Below are positions 54,965 through 63,862 of a stretch of 64,000 nucleotides of DNA, in pieces (within the stretch, counting starts at the first letter, position 1; every line of letters starts with the position of its first letter). Source of the DNA: JBPRGG01 sp051418075 (GTDB lineage: Bacteria > Bacteroidota > Bacteroidia > Cytophagales > Cyclobacteriaceae); NCBI GenBank assembly GCA_051418075.1, contig JBPRGG010000112.1, positions 57,621-121,620 of the forward strand, read 5' to 3'. The position numbers and the translations under genes are program-made. The notes beneath the pieces were generated by a model. That model was not told the DNA's origin, did not search any database, and saw only the letters and a program-made list of their open reading frames with translations.

Positions 54965-56317
54965 TTAATCATCCACCTCTTCCGCCTTTTCCAATAAATC
55001 AGCCGGCAAGATCTTACTGGCGCTCGCCCCAAGTTTTTTGATGTTTTCTGCCCGTTTTACCAGGTTTCCCCGCCCTTCAGTCAATTTGTTCATTACCTTA
55101 TCATAGGTATCTCTGGTGGTGTTGAGACGGTTACCCAGTTCTGACAGGTCCTGCACAAACAAGACAAATTTATCGTAAAGATCGCCTCCCTGCCGGGCAA
55201 TTTCCAGGGCATTTCTGTTTTGATTTTCCTGCCGCCAGATGCTGGCTATGGTACGAAGGGTGGCCAGCAAGGTGGAGGGACTTACCAAAACAATATTCTT
55301 CTCAAAAGCATCATTAAACAAATGCTGATCCTGTTGCACCGCCAGACTGAAAGCAGGTTCCAGTGGAATGAACATCAGCACAAAATCCAGACTCTTGAGC
55401 TGATAAAGATTCTGATAATTTTTCTGGCTCAGGCCTTTTACGTGACTTTTGATAGAACTCAGATGTTGCTTCAGTGCAGCTACTTTCTGCTCATCCTCTT
55501 CTCCATTGAAATAGCGTTCATAGGCCGTCAAAGAAACTTTGGCATCAATAATTATATGCTTATCTTCAGGCAATTTAATAATGATATCAGGTTGATAGCG
55601 TTTACCATTATCTCCTTTCATAGATTCCTGAACCAGGTATTCTCTTCCTTTTTCCAAACCAGATCTTTCCAAAATACTTTCTAGAATAAATTCTCCCCAG
55701 TTTCCCTGAATCTTGGATTCCCCCTTTAGGGCTTTGGTAAGATTTTCTGCTTCTTTGGACATCTGTTGATTAAGCAGCTTTAATCCGCTGATCTGTTCTT
55801 TTAAGGATGCATTCCAACTGACCGCTTCTTTATTTGACAGGTCGATCTTTTTCTCAAATTCCAGAATCCTTTCTTTAAGCGGATTCAGAACTTCAGTGAT
55901 ATTCAGCTTATTTTGATCGGTGAATTTTTTACTTTTCTCTTCAAATATTTCATTGGCAAGATTTTTAAATTCCAAAGTAAATTTTGTCTGCAGGGTTGAT
56001 ATTTCGTCTTTTTGATTTTGCAGTTTTTCATTCAAATTTTTAAGATCTGCTTCTGCTGTGGATAATTTATGATGTAGATCCAGCACCTTTTGTCTTTCCA
56101 GGGATAATTCCTGTTTTATATCATTCACTGCTTGTTCCCAATAGGCATTTTTCTGTTCCAATACCTTTTGCTGGGTTTTTAAACTGATGATTTCAGTATC
56201 TTTGGCAGCAGTATCTTCCTTCAAGTTTTGTAGCTTGTGTGTAAAAAGTCTTTGAAAATACCACCAGGAAAAAATAATTGATATTAATATTCCAATAATA
56301 AGTAACAATATTTCCAT
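54965..56317 (-). CDS. rmuC: RmuC-like DNA recombination protein
   Basis: 450 aa. N-terminal membrane helix (ILLLIIGILISIIFSWWYF), a long coiled coil (about 30-200), then the RmuC domain with nuclease-like residues in RYQPDIIIKLPEDKHIIIDAKVS. RmuC limits inversions at short inverted repeats. Downstream of it is the GroES-like gene on the same strand, 74 bp away. Confidence 0.95.
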   Translation of the reverse strand: MEILLLIIGILISIIFSWWYFQRLFTHKLQNLKEDTAAKDTEIISLKTQQKVLEQKNAYWEQAVNDIKQELSLERQKVLDLHHKLSTAEADLKNLNEKLQNQKDEISTLQTKFTLEFKNLANEIFEEKSKKFTDQNKLNITEVLNPLKERILEFEKKIDLSNKEAVSWNASLKEQISGLKLLNQQMSKEAENLTKALKGESKIQGNWGEFILESILERSGLEKGREYLVQESMKGDNGKRYQPDIIIKLPEDKHIIIDAKVSLTAYERYFNGEEDEQKVAALKQHLSSIKSHVKGLSQKNYQNLYQLKSLDFVLMFIPLEPAFSLAVQQDQHLFNDAFEKNIVLVSPSTLLATLRTIASIWRQENQNRNALEIARQGGDLYDKFVLFVQDLSELGNRLNTTRDTYDKVMNKLTEGRGNLVKRAENIKKLGASASKILPADLLEKAEEVDD

Positions 56318-56353
56318 AAAATCGCTTAAATTACCAATTGCTGTGTAAGATTT

Positions 56354-56399
56354 TGCCCAAAAATGTAACTTTTATAATTAAATTTTACATTTTTGGGCA
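56354..56399. terminator. 15-bp inverted repeat between the CtpA-type protease and rmuC
   Basis: Perfect arms TGCCCAAAAATGTAA (56354-56368) and TTACATTTTTGGGCA (56385-56399) with a 16-nt AT-rich loop. No strong T run follows on the minus strand, so it is an unusual terminator, or another type of structured element. Confidence 0.45.
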
Positions 56400-56506
56400 A
56401 TTCCAGCATTTAATGTTGCCTCTTACAATTATATTCACATAAATTATTTCATAATAAGCTTTTAATCTGCCATATACAAACAAGCTCCTTAAAATAATTC
56501 TATTTG

Positions 56507-58138
56507 TTACTTACTGGCCAAACTTTGGGCTTCATCAAACAAGCCTAATGCATGCTGAAAAGCTTCATTAGTTTGATTAATGATGGGATAAAAGCCCTCA
56601 TTTTGCCATATACTGCGGGCTATTTGAGCTTTTACCCTGTTCCTAATCAGTGATTTAGACCGAAGGAACCCTTCCTGATCATAGGCCACACCTGCATCTT
56701 TGGCCAGATCTATTATTTGATTGAGCATTTTATCAGTAATTTCAAACTGATTAATAAATTGCTTTTGAGACATATTATTCAACTTCTCTTTATGCAATTC
56801 GTAATAATTCAGGGTGAACTCCCGAATAGCATTACTGTAAAACATTTTACGGAAATACTCTGAATTGGCACTGGTATCCAGGGGAACAAATACATCCGGC
56901 ATAATGCCGCCGCCGCCATAAACAGTCCTGCCCTTGGAAGTTTTATATTTTAGTGAATCATTAAACTTTATACTGTCTGCATAAAACAATTCACCATGCT
57001 CGAACCTTTCAATCTGATCATGATTATATTCAGAAACACCACTGTCATAGGGTTTCTGAATAGACCGACCACTGGGCGTATAATATCGCGAGATCGTCAG
57101 CCTCAACTCTGATCCATCATTAAGCGAGATAGGAATCTGTACCAATCCTTTGCCAAAGGAACGTCTTCCCACGATCAGCGCCCTATCATTATCCTGAAGT
57201 GCACCGGCCACAATTTCTGAAGCTGATGCACTTCCTTCATCTATCAGGACTATCAGAGGATCATCCTCCAGGTCACCTTTGGAAGTAGAACGTGCCTCTG
57301 TATCATATTTATTCTTTTTACCCTCTGTATATACGATTAATTTATCTGCCCTTAGAAACTCATCTGCTATGTTAATGGCCCGGTCCATGTAACCTCCCGG
57401 ATTACCTTGCAGATCAAGGATCAGCTTTTTCATGCCCTGATCGGCCAGGTCTTCAATGGCTTGTTTAAACTCATCATAGGTAGTGGCGGCAAAACGGCTT
57501 ACCTTAATATAACCGACTTCCTCATTCACCATGTAGCTGACGTCTACAGAATGTTGGGGTATCTTATCCCGCTCAATGGTAAAATCCAGCAAATCTTTTT
57601 CAGATGAACGTTTGATGCCCACCTCCACTTCGGTTCCTTTAGGGCCCCTAAGCAATTCCATTACTTCACGGTTTGAAATGTTGGCTCCTGCTACATTTTT
57701 TTCATTGACCGTAATAATTTTATCTCCGGATAAAAGACCTACCTTCTCTGAGGGCCCTCCACTTAAGGGGGCTACTACATAAATAGTATCCTTAATAATA
57801 TTGAATTCAATGCCTATGCCTTCGAATTCACCTTCCAACTGATCTTTGGCAATTTGAACATCTTCTGATGAAATATATACAGTATGTGGATCAAGTTTCT
57901 CTAGCATTTTATTAATGGCAGTTTCCACCAACTCATCCATGGAAACTTCATCTACATAATCTCTTTCCACGTGGGTAAGTACTTCCCTGAATTTTAATAC
58001 ACTGCTGAACAGATCATTGTCTGATGCGTTATGATCTACCATTCGGGCACCAATTAATATCCCAGCAGCTATTCCAACAGCCAGAATCAGAGGAAGCCTG
58101 ATATGAAATTTTGTATTCTTTATTTCTCTCACCTGCAA
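56507..58138 (-). CDS. S41-family C-terminal processing peptidase (CtpA-like)
   Basis: 543 aa. The reading frame begins with TTG (58138) or GTG (58132); there is no ATG near it. N-terminal anchor (LPLILAVGIAAGILIGARMV), PDZ domain (about 100-185), protease domain with Ser305 in GSASASEIVAGAL and Lys330 in RRSFGKGLVQ, the Ser-Lys dyad of the family. Acts in the periplasm on C-termini of proteins or on cell-wall hydrolase regulators. Confidence 0.95.
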   Translation of the reverse strand: MQVREIKNTKFHIRLPLILAVGIAAGILIGARMVDHNASDNDLFSSVLKFREVLTHVERDYVDEVSMDELVETAINKMLEKLDPHTVYISSEDVQIAKDQLEGEFEGIGIEFNIIKDTIYVVAPLSGGPSEKVGLLSGDKIITVNEKNVAGANISNREVMELLRGPKGTEVEVGIKRSSEKDLLDFTIERDKIPQHSVDVSYMVNEEVGYIKVSRFAATTYDEFKQAIEDLADQGMKKLILDLQGNPGGYMDRAINIADEFLRADKLIVYTEGKKNKYDTEARSTSKGDLEDDPLIVLIDEGSASASEIVAGALQDNDRALIVGRRSFGKGLVQIPISLNDGSELRLTISRYYTPSGRSIQKPYDSGVSEYNHDQIERFEHGELFYADSIKFNDSLKYKTSKGRTVYGGGGIMPDVFVPLDTSANSEYFRKMFYSNAIREFTLNYYELHKEKLNNMSQKQFINQFEITDKMLNQIIDLAKDAGVAYDQEGFLRSKSLIRNRVKAQIARSIWQNEGFYPIINQTNEAFQHALGLFDEAQSLASK

Positions 58139-58263
58139 TTAATTTTTATTGTTTTACGAAATGTTTTACCTGGTATAACGTATAAATATATCTATTTTTT
58201 CTGATTATGAAAAACACAAATAGCTTCACCTTAGTTGGTTGGGCCACAAATAATTAAACTGTT

Positions 58264-58291
58264 TTTGATCAAAATTTATTTTTTATATTTG
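58264..58291 (+). promoter_or_regulatory. Candidate ruvX-def promoter
   Basis: TTTG (58264-58267), 16-bp spacer, TATATTTG (58284-58291), the Bacteroidota consensus; about 90 bp before the ruvX ATG. Same spacing as the candidate promoter at 8738-8765. Confidence 0.6.
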
Positions 58292-58383
58292 CGTTTTACT
58301 ATTTCTTTCAATAAAGATTGGCAAAGATTATTCCAATAGATACTAAATTAAGTAAAAAGTAGCGGGAATTTAATAAAAAATAC

Positions 58384-58800
58384 ATGGGCAGGATATTAGC
58401 CATTGATTATGGTTTAAAACGTACAGGACTGGCAGTGACCGACCCATTACAAATTATAGCCAGTCCGCTGGATTATGTTGAAACATCAAAACTTATTGAT
58501 TTTTTAAGAAGTTATATGCTTAATGAACCGGTGGAGTCAATAGTAGTAGGATTAGCCAGAAAGTATGACCAATCAGACACTGATACCACCCAGCCAGTAT
58601 TAGCATTAATAAAAAAACTAAAAAAAATATTTCCTGAACAGAAAATATTTGTAGAAGATGAAAGTTTCACTTCCAAAGAAGCAGTTCAAGCTATGATCAG
58701 GGCAGGCATGAAAAAAAAAGTTCGGGCTGTTAAAGGAAACATAGATAAAATTAGTGCAACCATCATTCTGCAGAAATTTCTGGAAAACAAAAGATCATGA
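58384..58800 (+). CDS. ruvX: Putative pre-16S rRNA nuclease / Holliday junction resolvase (YqgF)
   Basis: 138 aa. RNase H-like fold: ILAIDYGLKRTGLAVTDPLQIIASPL, then VESIVVGLARKYD, FVEDESFTSKEA, and the C-terminal helix with DKISATIILQKFL. YqgF proteins process 16S rRNA precursor ends. It overlaps def by ATGA. Confidence 0.95.
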   Translation: MGRILAIDYGLKRTGLAVTDPLQIIASPLDYVETSKLIDFLRSYMLNEPVESIVVGLARKYDQSDTDTTQPVLALIKKLKKIFPEQKIFVEDESFTSKEAVQAMIRAGMKKKVRAVKGNIDKISATIILQKFLENKRS

Positions 58801-59363
58801 TTTATCCTATTATTGCTTATGGGTTACCCATATTAAAGGAGAAAGCTAAAGATATTGAAAAGGGCTCTCTGGATGTTGTTCAGCTTAGCCAGGATATGTT
58901 TGAAACCATGTATTATGCCCAGGGAGTGGGATTAGCTGCACCTCAGATAGGGATGGCGTTGAGAATATTTGTGATAGATGCGGGACCTATGGAGGAAGAT
59001 GAGACCGAAAAAACAAATGAACCATTTAAAAAGGTTTTTATTAATCCTGAAATGCTGGAAGAAGAGGGTATGGAATGGAGTTTTGAAGAAGGTTGTCTCA
59101 GTATCCCTGGAATCAGGGAAGAAATCGTCCGTAATGAAAAAATTCATTTGAGATATTTTGATGAAAACTGGATACTGCATGAGGAAACCTTTGATGGAAT
59201 CAGGGCCCGCATTATCCAGCACGAGTATGACCATCTGGAAGGGATTTTATTTACAGATAAGCTATCGCCATTCAAAAAAAGGCTTTTGAAAAGTAAACTC
59301 AACAACATTATTAAAGGCAGTGTGAAAGTGGACTACCGTATGAAGTTTGCTGTCAGAAAATAA
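58797..59363 (+). CDS. def: Peptide deformylase
   Basis: 188 aa. Three signature motifs: GVGLAAPQIG, EEGCLSIPG (metal Cys) and QHEYDHLEG (two metal His, catalytic Glu). Removes the formyl group from nascent proteins. Translationally coupled with ruvX; 24 bp before the omega-amidase gene. Confidence 0.98.
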   Translation: MIYPIIAYGLPILKEKAKDIEKGSLDVVQLSQDMFETMYYAQGVGLAAPQIGMALRIFVIDAGPMEEDETEKTNEPFKKVFINPEMLEEEGMEWSFEEGCLSIPGIREEIVRNEKIHLRYFDENWILHEETFDGIRARIIQHEYDHLEGILFTDKLSPFKKRLLKSKLNNIIKGSVKVDYRMKFAVRK

Positions 59364-59387
59364 CCATTTTCTTTAAAATCAATTTAT

Positions 59388-60197
59388 ATGCAAAATTTAA
59401 TTGTCACAACCATACAATCAGATCTGTATTGGCACAATATAGAAGCTAATTTAGGCATGTTTGAAGAAAAGATCTGGTCAATAGGTGAGACAACTGACCT
59501 GATCATCCTTCCTGAAATGTTTAATACAGGTTTTACTATGGATGCAGAAAGTTTTGCTGAACCGATTAATTCCCGCACCTTCAGATGGATGAAGCAGCAG
59601 GCTGCACAAACAGGATCGGTGGTTATGGGCAGTTATATTGTAAGGGAAACAGATCAACTATTTAATCGTTTGATCTGGATGGAACCATCAGGAAACTATG
59701 ATTTTTATGACAAACGGCATCTTTTCAGCATGGCCAAAGAACATCATAAGTTTTCAAGGGGTAATGCCTTGCTTATTAAAAATTTAAAAGGATGGAATAT
59801 TTGCCCCCTCATTTGCTATGATCTCCGCTTTCCGGTTTGGAGCAGAAATCGCTATTTGGCAGAAAAAAACGAGCTGCTGTATGATTTGCTGATTTATATT
59901 GCCAATTGGCCGGAATCCAGGATCAATGCCTGGGATATACTGCTACAGGCTCGTGCCGTTGAAAACCTAAGCTATGTAATAGGAGTAAATCGGGTAGGTA
60001 AAGATGGGAAGGATGTAAAGTACAATGGTCATTCGGCCGTAATCAATCCCAAAGGCAGGAAAATCTTTATCAATGAAGATAAAGAGGTGATCAGAACTGT
60101 AAGCCTGGATTTTGAGAAAATTCAGCATTTTAGACGAAAGTTTCCGGCCCATTTAGATGCCGATCCATTTAGTTTGGATGGAGATTCAGCCAATTGA
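59388..60197 (+). CDS. Carbon-nitrogen hydrolase, omega-amidase type (YafV-like)
   Basis: 269 aa. Nitrilase-superfamily triad: Glu43 in LPEMF, Lys109 in YDKRHLF, Cys143 in ICYDLRFPVW. The sequence around these sites (MFNTGFTM, GVNRVGKDG) is typical of the Nit2/YafV omega-amidases that hydrolyse alpha-ketoglutaramate as metabolite repair. Third gene in the ruvX-def run. Confidence 0.94.
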   Translation: MQNLIVTTIQSDLYWHNIEANLGMFEEKIWSIGETTDLIILPEMFNTGFTMDAESFAEPINSRTFRWMKQQAAQTGSVVMGSYIVRETDQLFNRLIWMEPSGNYDFYDKRHLFSMAKEHHKFSRGNALLIKNLKGWNICPLICYDLRFPVWSRNRYLAEKNELLYDLLIYIANWPESRINAWDILLQARAVENLSYVIGVNRVGKDGKDVKYNGHSAVINPKGRKIFINEDKEVIRTVSLDFEKIQHFRRKFPAHLDADPFSLDGDSAN

Positions 60198-60596
60198 TTT
60201 ATTTGTACATAGATAAGTATAAATATTCATTAACAAATAAATTTCCAAAATAATATAACAATACAGAATTGTTGTGGCTTAATGCCCTATTTAAACATCT
60301 ATTAGTTAAATAGCTGAAAATATTCGACTTATAATTACATAATTATTTTTATTTTAAATATTAATTTACTAATTTTCGAATGTAAATTAAGCAGCAAAAC
60401 TTAAAAATCAAGTTGGATAGGCTGGTAAATTAATGCTTTAGAAAATGTTTTATTTAACAAAACTTATTTTTACCTTTACCCTGAAATAAATCCAATTTGT
60501 TAGAACATTCAGTATTGATTGCATAATTTACTTTTCCTGTTTATCTTGAGTATAAATGGACGGGGTTAGAATTACTTGCTAATGTATTGTATATAG
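60198..60596. other. 399-bp AT-rich intergenic region
   Basis: No gene, RNA or hairpin terminator is evident. It must contain the promoter of the downstream kinase, but no convincing TTTG/TAnnTTTG pair was found by eye. Confidence 0.6.
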
Positions 60597-62837
60597 ATGA
60601 AAAGAGCGAGATTTATAATAATCGGCTTAATATGCATTTTCACAAGCTTTATCTACGATTATTGTAAAGCCCAGGAATCCGATATTGACAGTCTGAAAGT
60701 AGCACTGAATAACACCACTGATACCAGGGAAAAGGTAGATATATTAAACAAAATAGCAGATATTTACCACCTTAGTGATATTGAAAAATCCAACGAATTT
60801 TCTGACCTTGCCCTGGACCTGGCAATTAAAGACCGGTATAAAAAAGGAGTAGCTGAAAGTTATTTTGTAAAAGGTAAAGCATTTGCCAAAAATGAAGACC
60901 CGGATAAAGCCATTTATTATCTGCAGGAATCATCTGAATATTATGATGATATTGATGATGAATCCAAAGTGGCTGAATGCAAAAATAATATGGGTATTGT
61001 TTGCAAAAATAAAGGAGAATATAAAAAAGCCATTCAATATTTCAATGAATCCCTGGACATTGCTGAAAATCTGGAAGACTATGATTTATTAGCTGACATA
61101 TACAGCAATAAAGGGCTTGTATATAACCGAAGTGGGGATCATTATAATGCCATAAAATATTATCTTGAGTCTAAAAAGATCAGAGAAAAGATCAACGATA
61201 AAAAAGGAATCGCCATATCTCTGGGAAACATGGGCAATGTCTACCTCAACCAGGGGTTGTTCCAGAAAGCTATTCAGCATTATGATGAAGCCCACCAGAT
61301 CTTTACTGAAATAGGAGATAAACTTCAGCTGGGTATAGCATTGAACAATGTAGGAATTATTTATCGTAAGATCAATAAGTATGACTCAGCCCTTTATTTT
61401 TATAATCAGGCTTATGATATATATCAGGAGCTAGGTTGGGATTTAGGCCTGGCCAGCATTTTAAGCAATAAAGCCCGTATCTATACTTCACTCAATGATT
61501 ATGAATCATCCCTTGAAAGCAGTTTAAAGGCACTTGATATCTTTAAAAAGCTGGATAATAGCGCCAGCCTGGCAGGAATCTATATAGAAATAGGTACAAT
61601 CTACCTGGAGTTAAATGATATGGATTCAGCTTTTGACTATATCAATATGGGTCTGAAATTATCCAAAAGTATTGGAGACAAATTGAGAGAAATGGATGGG
61701 TATGAGGCGCTTTATTCCTATTATGAAAAACAAAATCAGTATCAACAGGCACTTGCATTCCATCGGAAGTATGCTATGCTTAAAGATACACTTACCAATA
61801 AAGAAAAATTACAGCAGATCAATGACCTTAAAAATAAATATGAGATTGAACAGAGAGAACAGGAAAATGAACTGCTTAAACAACAATTCTTAAAAAAAGA
61901 GCTGGAAAATAAAGTTCTGATCGGAGGTGTGATCTTTATATTTCTCTTTGCTACATATTTTTACCATACCAATCAGCAGAAGAAACGCTCCAACAGTTTG
62001 CTGTCGCAGCAAAATGAAGAAATCAACAAAAAACAACTTCAAATTATAAATATCAATGAAAGTCTGCAAAAATCTCAAAAGCAGCTACATAAGGTAAATG
62101 AAAAGCTTCAGGTACTTAACAGCCGATTGGAATCAACTGTGAAAAATCGTACCTATGAACTTCAGAAAAGTAATGAAGAACTGGATACGTTTCTTTATCA
62201 GTCTTCGCATGCATTGCGTAGACCTATCGTAAATATCTTGGGTTTGGTACAAATTGCCCGAATTGAGCCATTACCTGAAAATATTCCGCAGATATATGAA
62301 AAAATAGACGATACAGCCAGCAGAATGGATATGATGCTTAAAAAACTGGTGATGGTGAGTGAGATCAACCTGGCTAAACCTGAGAAAACCTATATTGATA
62401 TACCATGGCTGATTTCAGAATCTCTATCATCATTAGGTCCTAATTTGCTTTATAAAGACATTATCATTGAAAAAAACGTTAATCTATCCAGGGAAGTACA
62501 ATCGGATTACAGGTTACTAAGCATTATTTTACAAAATCTCATAGAAAATTCCATTAACTTTTTCTCAGATCACCAAAGGCAGTCCATCATCAAGTTAAAC
62601 TTCAGCTGGTCTGATAATGGCTTGAATATTGAAGTTTATGACAATGGAATCGGTATACCAATAGAAGTAGTCTCTAATGTCTTTGATATGTTTATGATCG
62701 CCACTAATCGATCAAAGGGTTATGGTCTGGGGCTTTATATCGCCAAAAAAGCTGTAGATAAATTAAAAGGTAAAATTTACCTGGATAGTAAAGAACTGGA
62801 ATATACTTCAGTTAAAATCCACATTCCTGTAGATTAA
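60597..62837 (+). CDS. Orphan sensor histidine kinase with periplasmic TPR domain
   Basis: 746 aa. Signal peptide or anchor (FIIIGLICIFTSFIYDYCKAQ); about eight TPR units (residues 40-400, e.g. AECKNNMGIVCKNKGEYKKA, SLGNMGNVYLNQGLFQKAIQHY); coiled coil; a membrane helix at 441-459 (VLIGGVIFIFLFATYFY); another coiled coil; then the kinase core with His538 in SHALRRPIVNI, N box IENSINF, G1 YDNGIGIP and G2 GYGLGLYIAKKAV. The TPR array would be periplasmic. There is no response regulator adjacent, and no receiver domain. The SHALRRP motif differs from the usual SHDLRTP. Confidence 0.93.
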   Translation: MKRARFIIIGLICIFTSFIYDYCKAQESDIDSLKVALNNTTDTREKVDILNKIADIYHLSDIEKSNEFSDLALDLAIKDRYKKGVAESYFVKGKAFAKNEDPDKAIYYLQESSEYYDDIDDESKVAECKNNMGIVCKNKGEYKKAIQYFNESLDIAENLEDYDLLADIYSNKGLVYNRSGDHYNAIKYYLESKKIREKINDKKGIAISLGNMGNVYLNQGLFQKAIQHYDEAHQIFTEIGDKLQLGIALNNVGIIYRKINKYDSALYFYNQAYDIYQELGWDLGLASILSNKARIYTSLNDYESSLESSLKALDIFKKLDNSASLAGIYIEIGTIYLELNDMDSAFDYINMGLKLSKSIGDKLREMDGYEALYSYYEKQNQYQQALAFHRKYAMLKDTLTNKEKLQQINDLKNKYEIEQREQENELLKQQFLKKELENKVLIGGVIFIFLFATYFYHTNQQKKRSNSLLSQQNEEINKKQLQIININESLQKSQKQLHKVNEKLQVLNSRLESTVKNRTYELQKSNEELDTFLYQSSHALRRPIVNILGLVQIARIEPLPENIPQIYEKIDDTASRMDMMLKKLVMVSEINLAKPEKTYIDIPWLISESLSSLGPNLLYKDIIIEKNVNLSREVQSDYRLLSIILQNLIENSINFFSDHQRQSIIKLNFSWSDNGLNIEVYDNGIGIPIEVVSNVFDMFMIATNRSKGYGLGLYIAKKAVDKLKGKIYLDSKELEYTSVKIHIPVD

Positions 62838-63656
62838 GAGCGGATAAAGCTTATCTCTTATTCATCTGCATTTATACGTCCATATTTACTCCATAATTTA
62901 TATTTCCGAGAATATCTGGTAATCCTTCCAGAGGGAAAAACAGCTGTATTACACCCATTCATTCACAATTTAATGCTAACCTATAAGCTTTGTAAGGCAT
63001 GAACAGGGGCTACAAAATGCTATAGCTGCCACACTGATAATGATGTAAGAACAAAGCCCACCAAACCTGATGATTAGTCTAAAATAGTTAATCAGTACTA
63101 TCTCTAAAAACCAGTTAATCCTTTCTACATATAGGGAAAAAACGAACGGATAAATCATTTATGAAGCTTGAATAATAGTATAATCCCAATATTTGATCAT
63201 AAAAACCTAAAGAAAAGGGTCATAAAAGCTTTAGGACTATTGAATTTTCCAAATGTATTTTATAAATTTTCCATAGGCATGTAATATAATTTAAGCATAT
63301 AGTACTATGCGTATCAATAATTGTACATTTCAAAGAGATAAAATAAAATTAAATGAAGTTTTAACTGCATATATTACATACGTAAGGAAACACCTTATTG
63401 ATATGGTGATATTTTAAATATCTATTATAATATTTACACTATACTTAATGAAGATAAAAATTGAAAATTTAGCAATTAAAATAAAATGACCAGCTAAAAA
63501 TTGACTATCTGACATTTAAAATCTAGCATTTTCAAGATTATTATTACACGATGTCCTTTAAATGTAAGGATTAGAAAAAATAAATAAAATTAGAATTTAT
63601 TTTAGGTAGAAAATCTTAAAATTAACAATATTTAATAAGTCTAATTAAAAACAATT
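62838..63656. other. 819-bp region without a convincing gene
   Basis: AT-rich sequence with only short open frames: a 36-codon frame at 63307-63417 (MRINNCTFQRDK...) and a 60-codon minus-strand frame at 62976-63158, both without a signal or recognisable motif. No RNA structure was recognised. It must hold the promoter of the small lipoprotein genes. Confidence 0.55.
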
Positions 63657-63824
63657 ATGAAGAAAGCAATATCAATCTTTACCATCGTAGTGGGTATGAC
63701 TATTTTAAGTTGCAACAAATACCCATCAGATTTTATAGCCGAACTTGAAACAGAACAATTCAGGGTACAAAGAACAAGCTTTCAATTACCGGAAGTGATG
63801 GATTTTGACTCCTGGTCTGAATAA
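63657..63824 (+). CDS. Tiny lipoprotein with C-terminal DFDSW motif (copy 1)
   Basis: 55 aa. Signal peptide MKKAISIFTIVVGMTILSC with lipobox ILSC (Cys19), then a short mature part NKYPSDFIAELETEQF ... LPEVMDFDSWSE. Mature peptide of only 37 residues, ending with DFDSW-SE. The next small gene carries the same DFDSW, encoded by the same 15 nucleotides. No family is recognised. It may be a surface lipopeptide, a precursor of a released peptide or a small regulator. Confidence 0.7.
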   Translation: MKKAISIFTIVVGMTILSCNKYPSDFIAELETEQFRVQRTSFQLPEVMDFDSWSE

Positions 63825-63862
63825 TTAAATCATAAACTAAAACATTTAAACAACTAACAACC

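Noticed and set aside
62976..63158. 60-codon minus-strand frame with hydrophobic residues
   Set aside because: Composition is that expected from AT-rich non-coding DNA, and nothing flanking supports expression.
63307..63417. 36-codon frame MRINNCTFQRDK...
   Set aside because: No signal peptide, motif, promoter or resemblance to the neighbouring small lipoproteins; expected by chance in AT-rich DNA.
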